From: Rhodocyclales bacterium GT-UBC
GTDB lineage: Bacteria; Pseudomonadota; Gammaproteobacteria; Burkholderiales; Rhodocyclaceae
Length of the DNA stretch: 64,000 nt
Assembly: GCA_003583745.1 (NCBI GenBank)
Contig: QXPY01000009.1
Coordinates: 172,494-236,493 of the forward strand
Reading direction: 5' to 3'
The notes under the pieces were generated by a model that was not told where the DNA came from, made no database searches, and saw only the letters and a program-made list of their open reading frames with translations. Every line of letters starts with the position of its first letter. The stretch's first letter is position 1. Position numbers and translations under genes: made by a program. Positions 33,974-42,705 of this stretch are shown in pieces.

Positions 33974-36285
33974 GCCAATACCTCTACTCGTCGTCCGGCA
34001 CAATCCAGATGAAGGCGCTGAGCTCCCGACCAGCGACGATAAAGCACTTCGCCTGCGCCGATCACTGCTGGCAGACCAAGCTCGCCAGCGCGGATGGCCA
34101 TGTGGGAGTTTGCGCCGCCCCAGGCGGTTATCAGGCCGGCAATCGGATAGGCAAATAGCCAATCGAATCCGGGATCGGCATTCGGGATACAGACAATGGC
34201 GCCCGCCAATCGCTCGCGCGCATCACAGCCCACGACCGGTGCGGTCACCTGTTTCTGGGTAATGAAATTGGGCGCGGTTTCGGGCCACTCAAACGCCCAG
34301 ACATCGTCAGGCTTGGCAATCAAGGGCGGAAGCGAAATCTTCAGGGTTTCGGCATAACGGGCCTTGCCTTGTTCGATACTGCGCCCGAGCACATCTTTGG
34401 GGTCGGCCGCTGCCACATGCAATTCCTTCAATGCGGCAATGTCGCAATACGCCAAGTCCTCACGGCTAAAACCGTACTGGCCGCCCACTTCGGTGATCAA
34501 TGCCAGCGTATCCGACAGGTTGCGAGTGAAATGGAATTTGGCCAGCTCGCGCAATTCGATACCCGCCTGCATGAAGTCGAACAGACCTACCGGGTCCGGT
34601 TGCAGGCCATGCGCCTCCAGCAGCTTTACGATTTCGCGCATCTGCGGCAAGGTCAACGAGAACGGTTTGACGGGCTCAGGGGCGGGCGGTCGTTGGTTCC
34701 AGTCGAAATACAGTTCTGCTGCTTCGTCGTAACGGGGCGAGAGAATGTTGTAAGTGCCCGGGCGCAAATGACCGTAGCGGGCCAGGAACGTCGTCTTGTC
34801 CAGTACGGCGCGATCACGCGCCAACTGGCCGCTCACCGTGGACACACTGCCGATGAAGGCGTCGTAATCGGACTGCGAGAACACGCCGACGGCGACCAGC
34901 GACTTGAGCATCTGTACCGCAACAAATCCAGCCCGGGCCAGGCCGGCAAACGGCAGCGTGCCGTAACGCTTGGCGTCTTCCAGCAACCAGTAGATGCGCT
35001 CCAGTGGATCGGCGCCGGAGGCGAGCAGTGCTTCCCGCCGCGCATTCAGCGTCTCGATCTTCGCAGCATCGCCGCGCCACAAGCCTTCCCTGGGATGAAC
35101 GATGCGATTGGTCAGTTTCCGCAGGCTGTGAGCGATCGCCTCGCGTTCCGGCTTGGCGAAGCCCGCTTCCGACAGCCTTTCCAGGCGCTGCGGCAAATCG
35201 AGCGTGTAGCACGAGAAGACGATTTCGAATTCCACCTTGTCGTGCAAGGTCGGTTCGACCAAGAGTCGGTCGATGTAATGATCGACCAGTCGTCCTGCCA
35301 ATCCTTCATCCAGATCGGCCGGAATGAAGGAATTGAATGAAAGTCGGACATCGATATACGGTAGCCCGAAGAAGTGTGGCATCAGCGGGAAGCTGCGCAG
35401 ATTGCGGTAGCCGTAGTTATGGCGCTGGTAGGCCCAGATGGCATCGGTAATCAATTCCCGATAGAGCGACAGGGCCATCGGCTTGGGGCGGATGCCAACA
35501 ATCTCGGCCGGATTCCAGTCTGGCATCACGCCGTAGACCGTGCGTTGCCCCATCAGGAAGGGATGGGGGCGCATGCCGCGCGCGATCTTGCGCTCGATGG
35601 CCTGCAAACGGGATGTCTGCAACGTCTCCGATTCGGGCGCCACGGGCAAGATCAATGGCCGCGCCTGCAGCAGCCAAAGCACCTCGGCTTCTGCCTCACG
35701 GGTGACGGCAAATTCACAATCCACCGGGACACGGCCGAACAGTGCCAGCAATTCTTCGAGCAAGGCAATAATCGGCGCTAATGTCGGTGGGGGCGGAACG
35801 GCGCTTTGAGCCGCCTGCTGCCACACCCGGCCGCCCTGGCCACTGGTGACGGTCGCTGTATCGCAGCCTTCTGACCAATTCACGATCCTGTAAGGGGCGC
35901 AGGAATTAGGGTCGTGAGAAAAGGCGACTCCCGAGCGTAGAACGTCGGCCAGCATCGGCTGGATCAGTATCTCATCGGTGGGATGGGGGGTACCATAGCT
36001 GGAAATTACTTGCTCCACTGCCGATTCAATTGCCGAAGCATCGACATTGGGGATGGATAGAAATGCTCCTGCATTGGATGAAATCGCCCCATCTTCACGA
36101 CGGCAACTGGAACGTACGATCCAGGGAGGAGCGCCCAAACTATCCGTAATTGCATCTACACAGGCCGCACGGTTCAATCGCCAATCAGCTACGTTGAACG
36201 AATGCATCGGCGCAATTCGTGCCGATCTAAGCACATCTTTCAGAGTAGCCAATGTGCCGGCCTTGGTAGAAAAATTAAGTTTCAT
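33970..36285 (-). CDS. PEP-synthase-like kinase, likely L-glutamine kinase (Cj1418 type)
   Basis: A 771-residue protein with a PPDK/PEP-synthase N-terminal ATP-binding domain (IVRSSCRREDGAISSNAGAF, FAVTREAEAEVLWLLQARPL), a long helical middle (about 230-640) and a C-terminal phospho-histidine swivel domain with His728 in GGANSHMAIRAGELGLPAVIG. The pyruvate-binding domain of true PEP synthase is missing, which excludes PEP synthesis. Campylobacter Cj1418 has the same layout and size and phosphorylates L-glutamine on the amide N, using ATP and a phospho-His intermediate. The neighbours support the same function here. Confidence 0.82.
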   Translation of the reverse strand: MKLNFSTKAGTLATLKDVLRSARIAPMHSFNVADWRLNRAACVDAITDSLGAPPWIVRSSCRREDGAISSNAGAFLSIPNVDASAIESAVEQVISSYGTPHPTDEILIQPMLADVLRSGVAFSHDPNSCAPYRIVNWSEGCDTATVTSGQGGRVWQQAAQSAVPPPPTLAPIIALLEELLALFGRVPVDCEFAVTREAEAEVLWLLQARPLILPVAPESETLQTSRLQAIERKIARGMRPHPFLMGQRTVYGVMPDWNPAEIVGIRPKPMALSLYRELITDAIWAYQRHNYGYRNLRSFPLMPHFFGLPYIDVRLSFNSFIPADLDEGLAGRLVDHYIDRLLVEPTLHDKVEFEIVFSCYTLDLPQRLERLSEAGFAKPEREAIAHSLRKLTNRIVHPREGLWRGDAAKIETLNARREALLASGADPLERIYWLLEDAKRYGTLPFAGLARAGFVAVQMLKSLVAVGVFSQSDYDAFIGSVSTVSGQLARDRAVLDKTTFLARYGHLRPGTYNILSPRYDEAAELYFDWNQRPPAPEPVKPFSLTLPQMREIVKLLEAHGLQPDPVGLFDFMQAGIELRELAKFHFTRNLSDTLALITEVGGQYGFSREDLAYCDIAALKELHVAAADPKDVLGRSIEQGKARYAETLKISLPPLIAKPDDVWAFEWPETAPNFITQKQVTAPVVGCDARERLAGAIVCIPNADPGFDWLFAYPIAGLITAWGGANSHMAIRAGELGLPAVIGAGEVLYRRWSGAQRLHLDCAGRRVEVLA

Positions 36286-36291
36286 TCCAAC

Positions 36292-37041
36292 TTACCGCAA
36301 TTGGGCTATCCATATATTAGTCGAATAGGGAATCTGGATACTTGGGGTACCGAGACTCTGCAAATAATTTTTGATAGCAGCCACAACCTCATGGAACGCC
36401 GGCCCTGCCTGCCTCTCCAGGGTGGCATGAGATCGCCAGGCCTCGACGCACTCATCGATGCTTTGTTCATGCATGACGCGTGAGTCGAGATGGATGACTG
36501 GCCGAAACAATCCAGAAGTTTCAATGACATTGGTTTGGTCCTCGCGACGAGTGCCGTAGCCATAGCTTTGAACATGCGCCTTGATGATTGCTTCGATCTT
36601 GGCCTGAATCGGATCTTCCAGCAGGCGATGATTCCACATGCAAGCGAACCAGCCGCGAGGCTTGAGAATTCGGGCTGTTTCCTTGAGCGCACGTTGACGG
36701 TCGCAAACATTGAAGGAGCTTCCGAATGTCACCATGTCGAATACACCCGCGGCTTGGCCTGTCACTTCGCCGGTTCCTTCGTGCCAACGTACATTGGTCA
36801 AGTTTTGGGTTCGCTTGATGCCATTGTTTCGCATGGCATCGTTCGGTTCGACCGCCACAACATCGAGGCCGCGCGAGGCCAGCATGAGTGTCAGGTGAGC
36901 GACACCAGCGCCTATGTCGCAAAAGCAATCCCCTTTTTGTGCGCCAGCTATAGACAGCATTGCGTCAATGGCGGCGTCTGCATAGTCGGGGCGCTTCAGA
37001 TATGCATCAGCGAGTGTCGTGTAGTCCCATTCTGTTTTCAT
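36292..37041 (-). CDS. Class I SAM methyltransferase of the phosphoramidate cassette
   Basis: A 249-residue methyltransferase: motif I at about residues 40-50 (FCDIGAGVAHLTLMLASRG), acidic EPN, and FDMVTFGSSFN. The start MKTEWDYTTLADAYLKRPDYAD is distinctive and recalls the methyltransferases of the Campylobacter phosphoramidate cluster (Cj1419/Cj1420 region), which are thought to O-methylate the phosphoramidate. That match is from memory and needs an alignment. It lies 6 bp after the kinase start region and overlaps the APS-kinase-like gene by 4 bp, inside the same tightly packed block. Confidence 0.8.
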   Translation of the reverse strand: MKTEWDYTTLADAYLKRPDYADAAIDAMLSIAGAQKGDCFCDIGAGVAHLTLMLASRGLDVVAVEPNDAMRNNGIKRTQNLTNVRWHEGTGEVTGQAAGVFDMVTFGSSFNVCDRQRALKETARILKPRGWFACMWNHRLLEDPIQAKIEAIIKAHVQSYGYGTRREDQTNVIETSGLFRPVIHLDSRVMHEQSIDECVEAWRSHATLERQAGPAFHEVVAAIKNYLQSLGTPSIQIPYSTNIWIAQLR

Positions 37042-37580
37042 GATTCATTTTTTCCGTGGAATCGGTTCAATAAATTTTCTGCCAGTATTGTGACTGACAG
37101 TCCGGGTTCGAACTCAACAACCCAATCTGCCGCTTCGGGTTCGTCGATGGGTAAGTCCAGTCCGGCGACATCGGTTAGTTCGCCGGCGTCAAAACGACGA
37201 TAAATTCCCTTGGGGTCTCGTCGGCGTAGTTCATCGACCGGTACCTTGAGATAAACCTCGAAATAGCCGGGCAGGTTGGCGCGGTTCCAGGCATGCACTT
37301 CGCGGAACAGCGAGATGGTCGCGATCACCACCGTCAGCCCCTGCGCGGCGATCACCCGGCACAAATGAGCATATTGCATCGCCAGCAACAGCCTGGCTGG
37401 ACGTCCGTGATTTTGGGCATTGGCGGCAACCGCTCCAAACACCTCGCGGAGTTCATCGCCATCGAGCATCACGACCGATTCGCCCGAGGCCCTCAGGCGG
37501 GTCACCACCTGCTGCGCCAGCGTTGATTTCCCCGCTCCGGAAAGGCCAGTGATCCAGATAACTCGCGGATTGGCTTTCAA
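37038..37580 (-). CDS. APS-kinase-like protein, likely CDP-amidate kinase (Cj1415 type)
   Basis: A 180-residue CysC-like kinase with Walker A GLSGAGKST at residues 12-20, followed by LDGDELREVFG and the switch region ISLFREVHAWNRANLPGYFEVYL. True APS kinases make PAPS. Cj1415 of Campylobacter instead phosphorylates the 3'-OH of CDP-amidate. Cassette context favours the second. I chose a TTG start at 37578-37580, overlapping the upstream stop as TTGA, because LKANPRVIWITGLSGAGKS matches normal kinase N-termini. A GTG ten codons further upstream is an alternative. The open frame up to 37730 is inside the sulfotransferase gene. Confidence 0.8.
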   Translation of the reverse strand: MKANPRVIWITGLSGAGKSTLAQQVVTRLRASGESVVMLDGDELREVFGAVAANAQNHGRPARLLLAMQYAHLCRVIAAQGLTVVIATISLFREVHAWNRANLPGYFEVYLKVPVDELRRRDPKGIYRRFDAGELTDVAGLDLPIDEPEAADWVVEFEPGLSVTILAENLLNRFHGKNES

Positions 37581-38869
37581 AATAGTTTCCCTATCCGGTT
37601 CAATTTCCACATCCGGTTCAGTATCCGCAAGCGATATTGCTGATAGTTGCCCAAGCGCTGCAGGATGGGCGCACCAGTTTCCGTTTCCAGGCGACGCAAG
37701 CCGGACCAGGCCGCTACTTGTACCGGCCATTGGTCGAAATAGAACAGATTCAGATTGACGAAGGTGTTGAGGGCGATGCGTGCCTGCGGCGATGCGGTAT
37801 CGGCAAAAATTCGCTGAACATAGAAAATCGCTTCGACAATAGCCCCCAGTCGCAGCAGATCTTTGCCTGCGATCGCCTGCTCTCGGACTGCTGTGGCCAT
37901 CTCCTGAAAGCCCGGGCCTTTCCCGTGTTCAGTCGCCTCTAACCACGCCGTAACCAGGCTACGCAGGGCTGGCGGAATACCTTGGCTAAGTTGGTCACGC
38001 CAATTTTTCGGTATCTGCTCGCTAACCGGTCCGCCTTTGTCTTCCGCATAGCCCAGACCTGCAATCATGGCCCTGCCCAAGTTCCGGATGCTGACTCGGG
38101 CGAGGAAGGAGTAGCTTTGTCGCCATTCGCCGACCTGGCCTTTACGTGCGGTCTTGAATGTTTTGCCGGTATCGCTTTCCATTTGCTGCATGGCTTGCCG
38201 GGCCTTTTCGAAGCCCGAGGATTCGGCGGCGGCATGAAGTTCCTCGTCGGAACGCGCTATGCCTAGAAACTGCAATACGTCGCGCAAGGTTTCTACCGGG
38301 CTTGCTTTGACATCCTCGAAACGGACCAGTTTGACCGGCATCGCCTCAGCCATCGCCTGCCAGTACCAGGAAAAATAGGCGAAGCTCTCCATAGGCGGCA
38401 TCTGGAACAGGCCGGGGAAATGGTCTGGCCAGATATCCGGGCGATTCAGATAGCCAAGAAAGCTCATGCGCTCCGCGTAGCTGCGGCGATAGAGGGAGTA
38501 AACCGCATCGCGCGGGTCGCGGACGAAAAGAATCGTCGGGCGCGCCTCGCTCGCTGCGAAGTCGAGGCGATGCTCCCAGCGTATGTGTAGCGCCTCGGGG
38601 AAACTGAACGATTGGCGCTCGTGCAGTACCGGCAGATGCCACTTCAGATGCGCTTCCGCTGCGTCAGACATGTGCCAGCTGTCATCGGAGGTTTGCCAGT
38701 GCCCCGGTTCGAAAACCGTATTGGTGACACGAATGTCGAGGTAGAGCAGCGCATTGATCAGCCACGCCACGCCGCAGGCGAAAGGCGGCGAAACAATCTG
38801 GGCGAGCCGGGGGGCGCTCGCCGCCGTTTGCACGATGCCTGCGGATTCCAATGTTCTTGTCAAAGCCAT
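37577..38869 (-). CDS. Sulfotransferase-like protein
   Basis: A 430-residue protein with a sulfotransferase-like N-terminal domain. The 5'-phosphosulfate loop region reads SPPFACGVAWLINALLYLDI in place of the usual KSGTTW-type loop. The 3'-phosphate motif is clear: RPTILFVRDPRDAVYSLYRRSY. The last 150 residues are an extra helical region of no known type. Coupled by TTGA to the APS-kinase-like gene, it could use the 3'-phosphonucleotide made by that enzyme, either PAPS (sulfation) or 3'-phospho-CDP-phosphoramidate (transfer of the phosphoramidate). The start MALTRTLESAG was preferred over an upstream in-frame ATG inside the neighbour. Confidence 0.75.
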   Translation of the reverse strand: MALTRTLESAGIVQTAASAPRLAQIVSPPFACGVAWLINALLYLDIRVTNTVFEPGHWQTSDDSWHMSDAAEAHLKWHLPVLHERQSFSFPEALHIRWEHRLDFAASEARPTILFVRDPRDAVYSLYRRSYAERMSFLGYLNRPDIWPDHFPGLFQMPPMESFAYFSWYWQAMAEAMPVKLVRFEDVKASPVETLRDVLQFLGIARSDEELHAAAESSGFEKARQAMQQMESDTGKTFKTARKGQVGEWRQSYSFLARVSIRNLGRAMIAGLGYAEDKGGPVSEQIPKNWRDQLSQGIPPALRSLVTAWLEATEHGKGPGFQEMATAVREQAIAGKDLLRLGAIVEAIFYVQRIFADTASPQARIALNTFVNLNLFYFDQWPVQVAAWSGLRRLETETGAPILQRLGNYQQYRLRILNRMWKLNRIGKLF

Positions 38870-38880
38870 TTCTTTGCTTG

Positions 38881-39825
38881 TCAGGTATTCGAGAAACTTG
38901 CATCCAGCAAGTCTTGCATCAACCTGGCCATCGGGCGTTCTGCGCTGAAACGGTCCTTGTTCTGCCGTGCCCGGCTTTGCCAATTGCCGGCCGAAATGAT
39001 GTCGCGGCATGCCGCGGCTAGTTGCTCGACGGATACTTCCTCGACGTAAGGAGACAGATCACAGGCCACCGGGCAGCGCTCGGACACCAAGAACGAATCA
39101 TTCGAGAGGTGGTAGTGGAAACGGGAGTTCGACGGATACTGCCAAGATGGGTTCTGCTTGAGATTGAGCGCAATTTTCGAGCGGGCAACCAGATCTTCCC
39201 GCTGGGGAAAATTGAGTGGCTGGGTGGCCAGGGCCTTGATGCCCAGTTGCTGCAAGTCACCGATGATTTTGCGGCGATGCTCGGTCAGGTGCCCTGTAAA
39301 GAGGGCATCGATATCCTTGTGGGCATCGGCCTTGTGATGAACGCGGGCGAATCCGTCCACGTAGCCGTGCGGCAGATAGCCGACTTTGGGGTGCCCGGTG
39401 GCTGCCTGGAAGGGCTTCACCTGGCTGTCGGCCAGGTGCCAGATGGCGCGCGCCTCGCGTTGCGCGCCGAGGAAGGCCTGAAAGCGTTCCCGCCAGTAAT
39501 CGGCGTTGTCGTAGTGACTGGTTGCCTGGCCTGTCTGTGCTTGCGGGGTGGCCGTCGCCTCGAAGTCGTTGAAGGTCTGCCCGGTCAGGAACTCTGTGGC
39601 GATGATGATGAAGTCGGTGCCGGCGGTTTGCCGCGCTTCGCGCATCGATTCGACGAAGGGGGCGGTGAAGCATTCGATCAGGATGTTGGTTTTACCCGGG
39701 ACGATCTGCTCTTCCAGATCGGCCTTGTGGCCCAGGGCCTCAAGGCTGAACCGGACCAGCAGCAGGGTATCCATGATGTGAAATGGATTCCTGCCGTGGT
39801 TCCCATAGACGAGTTTGAATTCCAT
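38881..39825 (-). CDS. GT-B-like glycosyltransferase
   Basis: A 314-residue protein resembling the CgeB/spore-coat type of GT-B proteins. The C-terminal half has LNLKQNPSWQYPSNSRFHYHLSNDSFLVSERCP, in the position of the nucleotide-sugar-binding segment, and ends VEQLAAACRDIISAGNWQSRARQNKDRF. Donor and acceptor are unknown. It lies 11 bp after the sulfotransferase-like gene start side and 4 bp from the SDR gene. Confidence 0.7.
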   Translation of the reverse strand: MEFKLVYGNHGRNPFHIMDTLLLVRFSLEALGHKADLEEQIVPGKTNILIECFTAPFVESMREARQTAGTDFIIIATEFLTGQTFNDFEATATPQAQTGQATSHYDNADYWRERFQAFLGAQREARAIWHLADSQVKPFQAATGHPKVGYLPHGYVDGFARVHHKADAHKDIDALFTGHLTEHRRKIIGDLQQLGIKALATQPLNFPQREDLVARSKIALNLKQNPSWQYPSNSRFHYHLSNDSFLVSERCPVACDLSPYVEEVSVEQLAAACRDIISAGNWQSRARQNKDRFSAERPMARLMQDLLDASFSNT

Positions 39826-39829
39826 GCGT

Positions 39830-40768
39830 TCAGACGTTGCCGTACAGGCTGTTCTTCAGCATGGTGTAGCCCTTGATCAGCTCGGCAATGCCCGCATCCA
39901 GCGAGACCGCCGGCATGAAGCCGGTGGCTTCGAGCTTGGCATTCGACACGATGTAGTTGCGTTGGTCGGGGTCCTTGCCGACTGGCGCCTCGATGAAGGT
40001 GAAGTCGGTAATCTGCTTCTTGATGTGTTCGCAGAGTTCCCATTTCGAGACGTTGGCGTCCGAAAGACCGACGTTGTAGATCTGTCCGGTCATCTGCTTC
40101 GAGTTTTCAATGGCGTGCAGGAAGACCCGGGCGATGTCGCGGACGTGGATGTAGTTGCGCTTGAAATGGCTTTCAAAGAGCACCACGAAGCGGTCATGAA
40201 CAGCACGGTAGGTAAAGTCGTTGACCAGCAGGTCGATGCGCATGCGCGGCGACATGCCGAACACCGTGGCCAGACGGAAGCTGACGGCGGCGGGATGCTG
40301 CATCAGGTGCTGCTCGACCTCGACTTTTTCGATGGCGTACTGGGAGATCGGATTGAGCGGTGACTCTTCGGTACAGAAATTGTTTTCGTCGCCCGAGCCG
40401 TAAGCGCTGTTGGTGGTCGGCATCAGCACCAGTTGTTGCGGCGAGAGGTGCTTGAGCATGCAGAGGATGGCATCGCGGTTGATCGTGGTGGCGCCGACCG
40501 GGTCCTGTTTGCAGAGTGGTGCGCCGACCAGGGCGGCAAGCGGGATGACGATGTCGGCCTGGCGCAGCAGGGGCAGCAGAATGCCTTCGTTACGGACGTC
40601 GCCCTTGACCACGGAGAATTTCGGGTGATGGCAGACATGATTGAGGCTGGCCTGCTTGTACATGAAATTGTCGAGTACCGTGACCTGATGTCCCGCTGCC
40701 AGGAGTTCGGGAACCAGGGTGGAGCCGAGATAGCCGGCGCCGCCGGTGACGAGGATACGATAGCTCAT
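39830..40768 (-). CDS. Extended SDR nucleotide-sugar epimerase/reductase
   Basis: A 312-residue extended short-chain dehydrogenase with NAD(P) motif TGGAGYLGSTL at 8-18, TTNSAYG as the Ser/Thr site and YAIEKVEVE as the YxxxK pair. The Asp-Glu pair needed for 4,6-dehydration is absent at the TTNSAYG position, so epimerase or reductase activity is more likely. It follows hddC in the block of GDP-sugar genes and probably acts on the same sugar (inference). Confidence 0.8.
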   Translation of the reverse strand: MSYRILVTGGAGYLGSTLVPELLAAGHQVTVLDNFMYKQASLNHVCHHPKFSVVKGDVRNEGILLPLLRQADIVIPLAALVGAPLCKQDPVGATTINRDAILCMLKHLSPQQLVLMPTTNSAYGSGDENNFCTEESPLNPISQYAIEKVEVEQHLMQHPAAVSFRLATVFGMSPRMRIDLLVNDFTYRAVHDRFVVLFESHFKRNYIHVRDIARVFLHAIENSKQMTGQIYNVGLSDANVSKWELCEHIKKQITDFTFIEAPVGKDPDQRNYIVSNAKLEATGFMPAVSLDAGIAELIKGYTMLKNSLYGNV

Positions 40769-40783
40769 GAGTCTCTCTTTGAT

Positions 40784-41524
40784 TTAGTTGAATTCGTTTG
40801 CCGAAGCAGCTTTCGACAGCAGGGTTTGGGCGCGTTGGTAGTCGTCGGGGATGCCGATGTCGATGAACGTCCCCTCCGCGGGCATTCCGACAATTCTTTG
40901 GGCTGCAGCCAGGGCCTTGGGAAGGATATCGGCTTCCAGCGAATATTCTTGACCGGTTTCGAGCCCCAATTGCGCCAAATTTTTTGTCGCCAGCCAATAG
41001 ACGCCGCCATTGGCCAGGACCGTGCCACCATCGGCCTTGCGACCGAGGCCCAGTAGTCGGCCCTGGGCGTCTCGTTCAACCCCCATGTAGCGCTCGGTAT
41101 GGGATGTGGGAAAGAGTGCCAGGCACCAGGCGCTGTGCTGATTCTCGGCATAGGCGATCAGTTCTTTTAGGGCAACGGCGAAGAAGGTGTCGCCGTTGAG
41201 CAGCAGGACGTTCTTCGCGTCGTCAAGAAGTTGGCGGATGGCGATCAGCAGGCCGCCGCCGGTGCCGAGCGGCTGTTCCTCGATGGCATAGGCAATCGGA
41301 ATGCCGCGATAGGCGCTCCCGAAGTGATCCATGATGGCTTCGCGTCGGTAGCCGACCGAAAGGATGAAGCGGCTGACCCCCTGGGCAATCCAGTAGTCGA
41401 GCAGGATTTCGAGGAAGGGCCGGCCGGCGACCGAGGCCATCGGCTTGGGCAGGTCGGGGACGACGCTGCGCAGGCGCGTTCCCTGGCCGCCAGCCAGCAC
41501 GATGGCGGTGACCGGTTCAGGCAC
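40784..41524 (-). CDS. hddC: D-glycero-D-manno-heptose 1-phosphate guanylyltransferase-like
   Basis: A 246-residue nucleotidyltransferase with LAGGQGTRLRSVVPDLPKPM and the HddC-like middle YRGIPIAYAIEEQPLGTGGGLL. LNGDTFF holds the metal Asp. HddC makes GDP-D-glycero-alpha-D-manno-heptose. An HddA-like kinase gene lies 4 kb upstream in the same string, which supports the heptose call. GmhA and GmhB, also needed, are not in the window and may be shared with the LPS core pathway. Overlap with the ColD-like gene is 8 bp. Confidence 0.8.
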   Translation of the reverse strand: MPEPVTAIVLAGGQGTRLRSVVPDLPKPMASVAGRPFLEILLDYWIAQGVSRFILSVGYRREAIMDHFGSAYRGIPIAYAIEEQPLGTGGGLLIAIRQLLDDAKNVLLLNGDTFFAVALKELIAYAENQHSAWCLALFPTSHTERYMGVERDAQGRLLGLGRKADGGTVLANGGVYWLATKNLAQLGLETGQEYSLEADILPKALAAAQRIVGMPAEGTFIDIGIPDDYQRAQTLLSKAASANEFN

Positions 41525-42686
41525 GGTTGATGATCCGGCACAGGGCGTCGATCTCGTCGGCCTGCAAGTCGGGATAGTTGCCGATATACATGCCGAAGAA
41601 GTGAATGTGCTCTGTTTCCGGATAGTCCAGATGGTGGTTGTCCGGCACGATGCCGCGCAGGTAGGGCTGTCGCAGTTGATTGCCGCCTCCGGCGCTGCCG
41701 CGGCGGAACTCGACGCCTTCTTCGCGCAGGCGGGCCATCAGTTGCTGCATGTAGGCCTGGTCAGGATGGGCGAGCACCAGGTTGAAGGCATAGTTGCTCG
41801 AGCCTTCCGTAACGAAATCGGTGCGATAACGGCTTGCATCGATCCGTTCGAGAAATTGCGCCTGGTTTTCGCTGCGCCGCCTGATGTTGGCATCGAGGCG
41901 GGGCAGTTGCTGGCGGCCGAGAATGCCGCCGATTTCGGTATTGCGCACGTTATAGGCCGGGAAGGCAAAGATGAAGTCCGGGTTGAGGTCCGGGAATTCG
42001 TCCTGATAGCGCTGTTTCACGTCGGCATCGTTACTTTCCCGCACCATGCCATGCGAGCGCAGGATGCGCAGTTGCTGGTAAGCCTCGTCGTCGTCGGTGC
42101 AGATCATCCCGCCTTCGATGGTGCTCATGTGATGGGCGTAGTAGAAGGAGAAATTCGAAATCCAGCCGAAACTGCCGGCCTTCTGCCCGCGGTGCGTCGC
42201 GCCGTGCGACTCGCAGACATCCTCGATCAGCGGAATGCCGCGCGCCGCCAGTTCGGCCAGCAGGCGGTCGGTGAGCCCGTTGAAGCCCTGGATGTGGCTG
42301 AGGAAAACCGCCCGCGTGTCGGGCGTGATGGCGGCGAGAATCTTGTCGGTATCCATGGCCAGGGTGCGCGGGTCGATGTCCGCAAAGACCGGTTTGAAAC
42401 CGTTTTGCAGCACGCTGGCGATATCCGAGATCCAGGTCAGCGGCGGCACGATGACTTCGCCGCCGGTCGGATGGCGCAATTTCAGCAGTGCCATGGTGAG
42501 CAGGTTGGCGGAGGCACCGGAATTGACGAAGACGCTGTGTTTGACGCCCAGCCAGCGCGACCATTCCGCTTCAAAGGCACGGACCTGGGCACCGTTGGTC
42601 AGCATCGGATTGTCCTGGCGGAGATGCTCGATGACGGCGTCGAGGTCTTCGCGGAGGATGTTGTTGCGCATGAGGGGGAATTTCAT
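41517..42686 (-). CDS. ColD-like PLP-dependent sugar 3-dehydratase
   Basis: A 389-residue DegT/DnrJ/EryC1 fold protein. At the place of the PLP lysine it has His185 (SFYYAHHMSTIEGG). Lys-to-His replacement is the hallmark of ColD, which removes the 3-OH of GDP-4-keto-6-deoxy-D-mannose with PLP and glutamate. Length (ColD 388) and several stretches fit ColD: AYNVRNTEIGGILGRQQLPRL, FFGMYIGNYPDL. No Fe-S cysteine set is present, unlike RfbH. The start MKFPLMRNNI was chosen; the open frame upstream is a shadow of the transketolase gene. The substrate may be a GDP-hexose or GDP-heptose derivative (inference). Confidence 0.83.
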   Translation of the reverse strand: MKFPLMRNNILREDLDAVIEHLRQDNPMLTNGAQVRAFEAEWSRWLGVKHSVFVNSGASANLLTMALLKLRHPTGGEVIVPPLTWISDIASVLQNGFKPVFADIDPRTLAMDTDKILAAITPDTRAVFLSHIQGFNGLTDRLLAELAARGIPLIEDVCESHGATHRGQKAGSFGWISNFSFYYAHHMSTIEGGMICTDDDEAYQQLRILRSHGMVRESNDADVKQRYQDEFPDLNPDFIFAFPAYNVRNTEIGGILGRQQLPRLDANIRRRSENQAQFLERIDASRYRTDFVTEGSSNYAFNLVLAHPDQAYMQQLMARLREEGVEFRRGSAGGGNQLRQPYLRGIVPDNHHLDYPETEHIHFFGMYIGNYPDLQADEIDALCRIINRA

Positions 42687-42705
42687 CGGGAATCCTGGGA
42701 CTGGG

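Noticed and set aside
33970..36285. PEP synthase for gluconeogenesis
   Set aside because: The PEP/pyruvate-binding C-terminal domain is missing and the swivel domain is at the very end, as in glutamine kinase-type proteins.
37038..37580. PAPS synthesis for general sulfate assimilation
   Set aside because: No cysD, cysN or cysH nearby; context is the phosphoramidate cassette. Sulfation by the neighbour remains an open alternative.
37581..37730. N-terminal extension of the APS-kinase-like protein
   Set aside because: It lies fully inside the sulfotransferase-like gene in another frame and has no kinase-like sequence.
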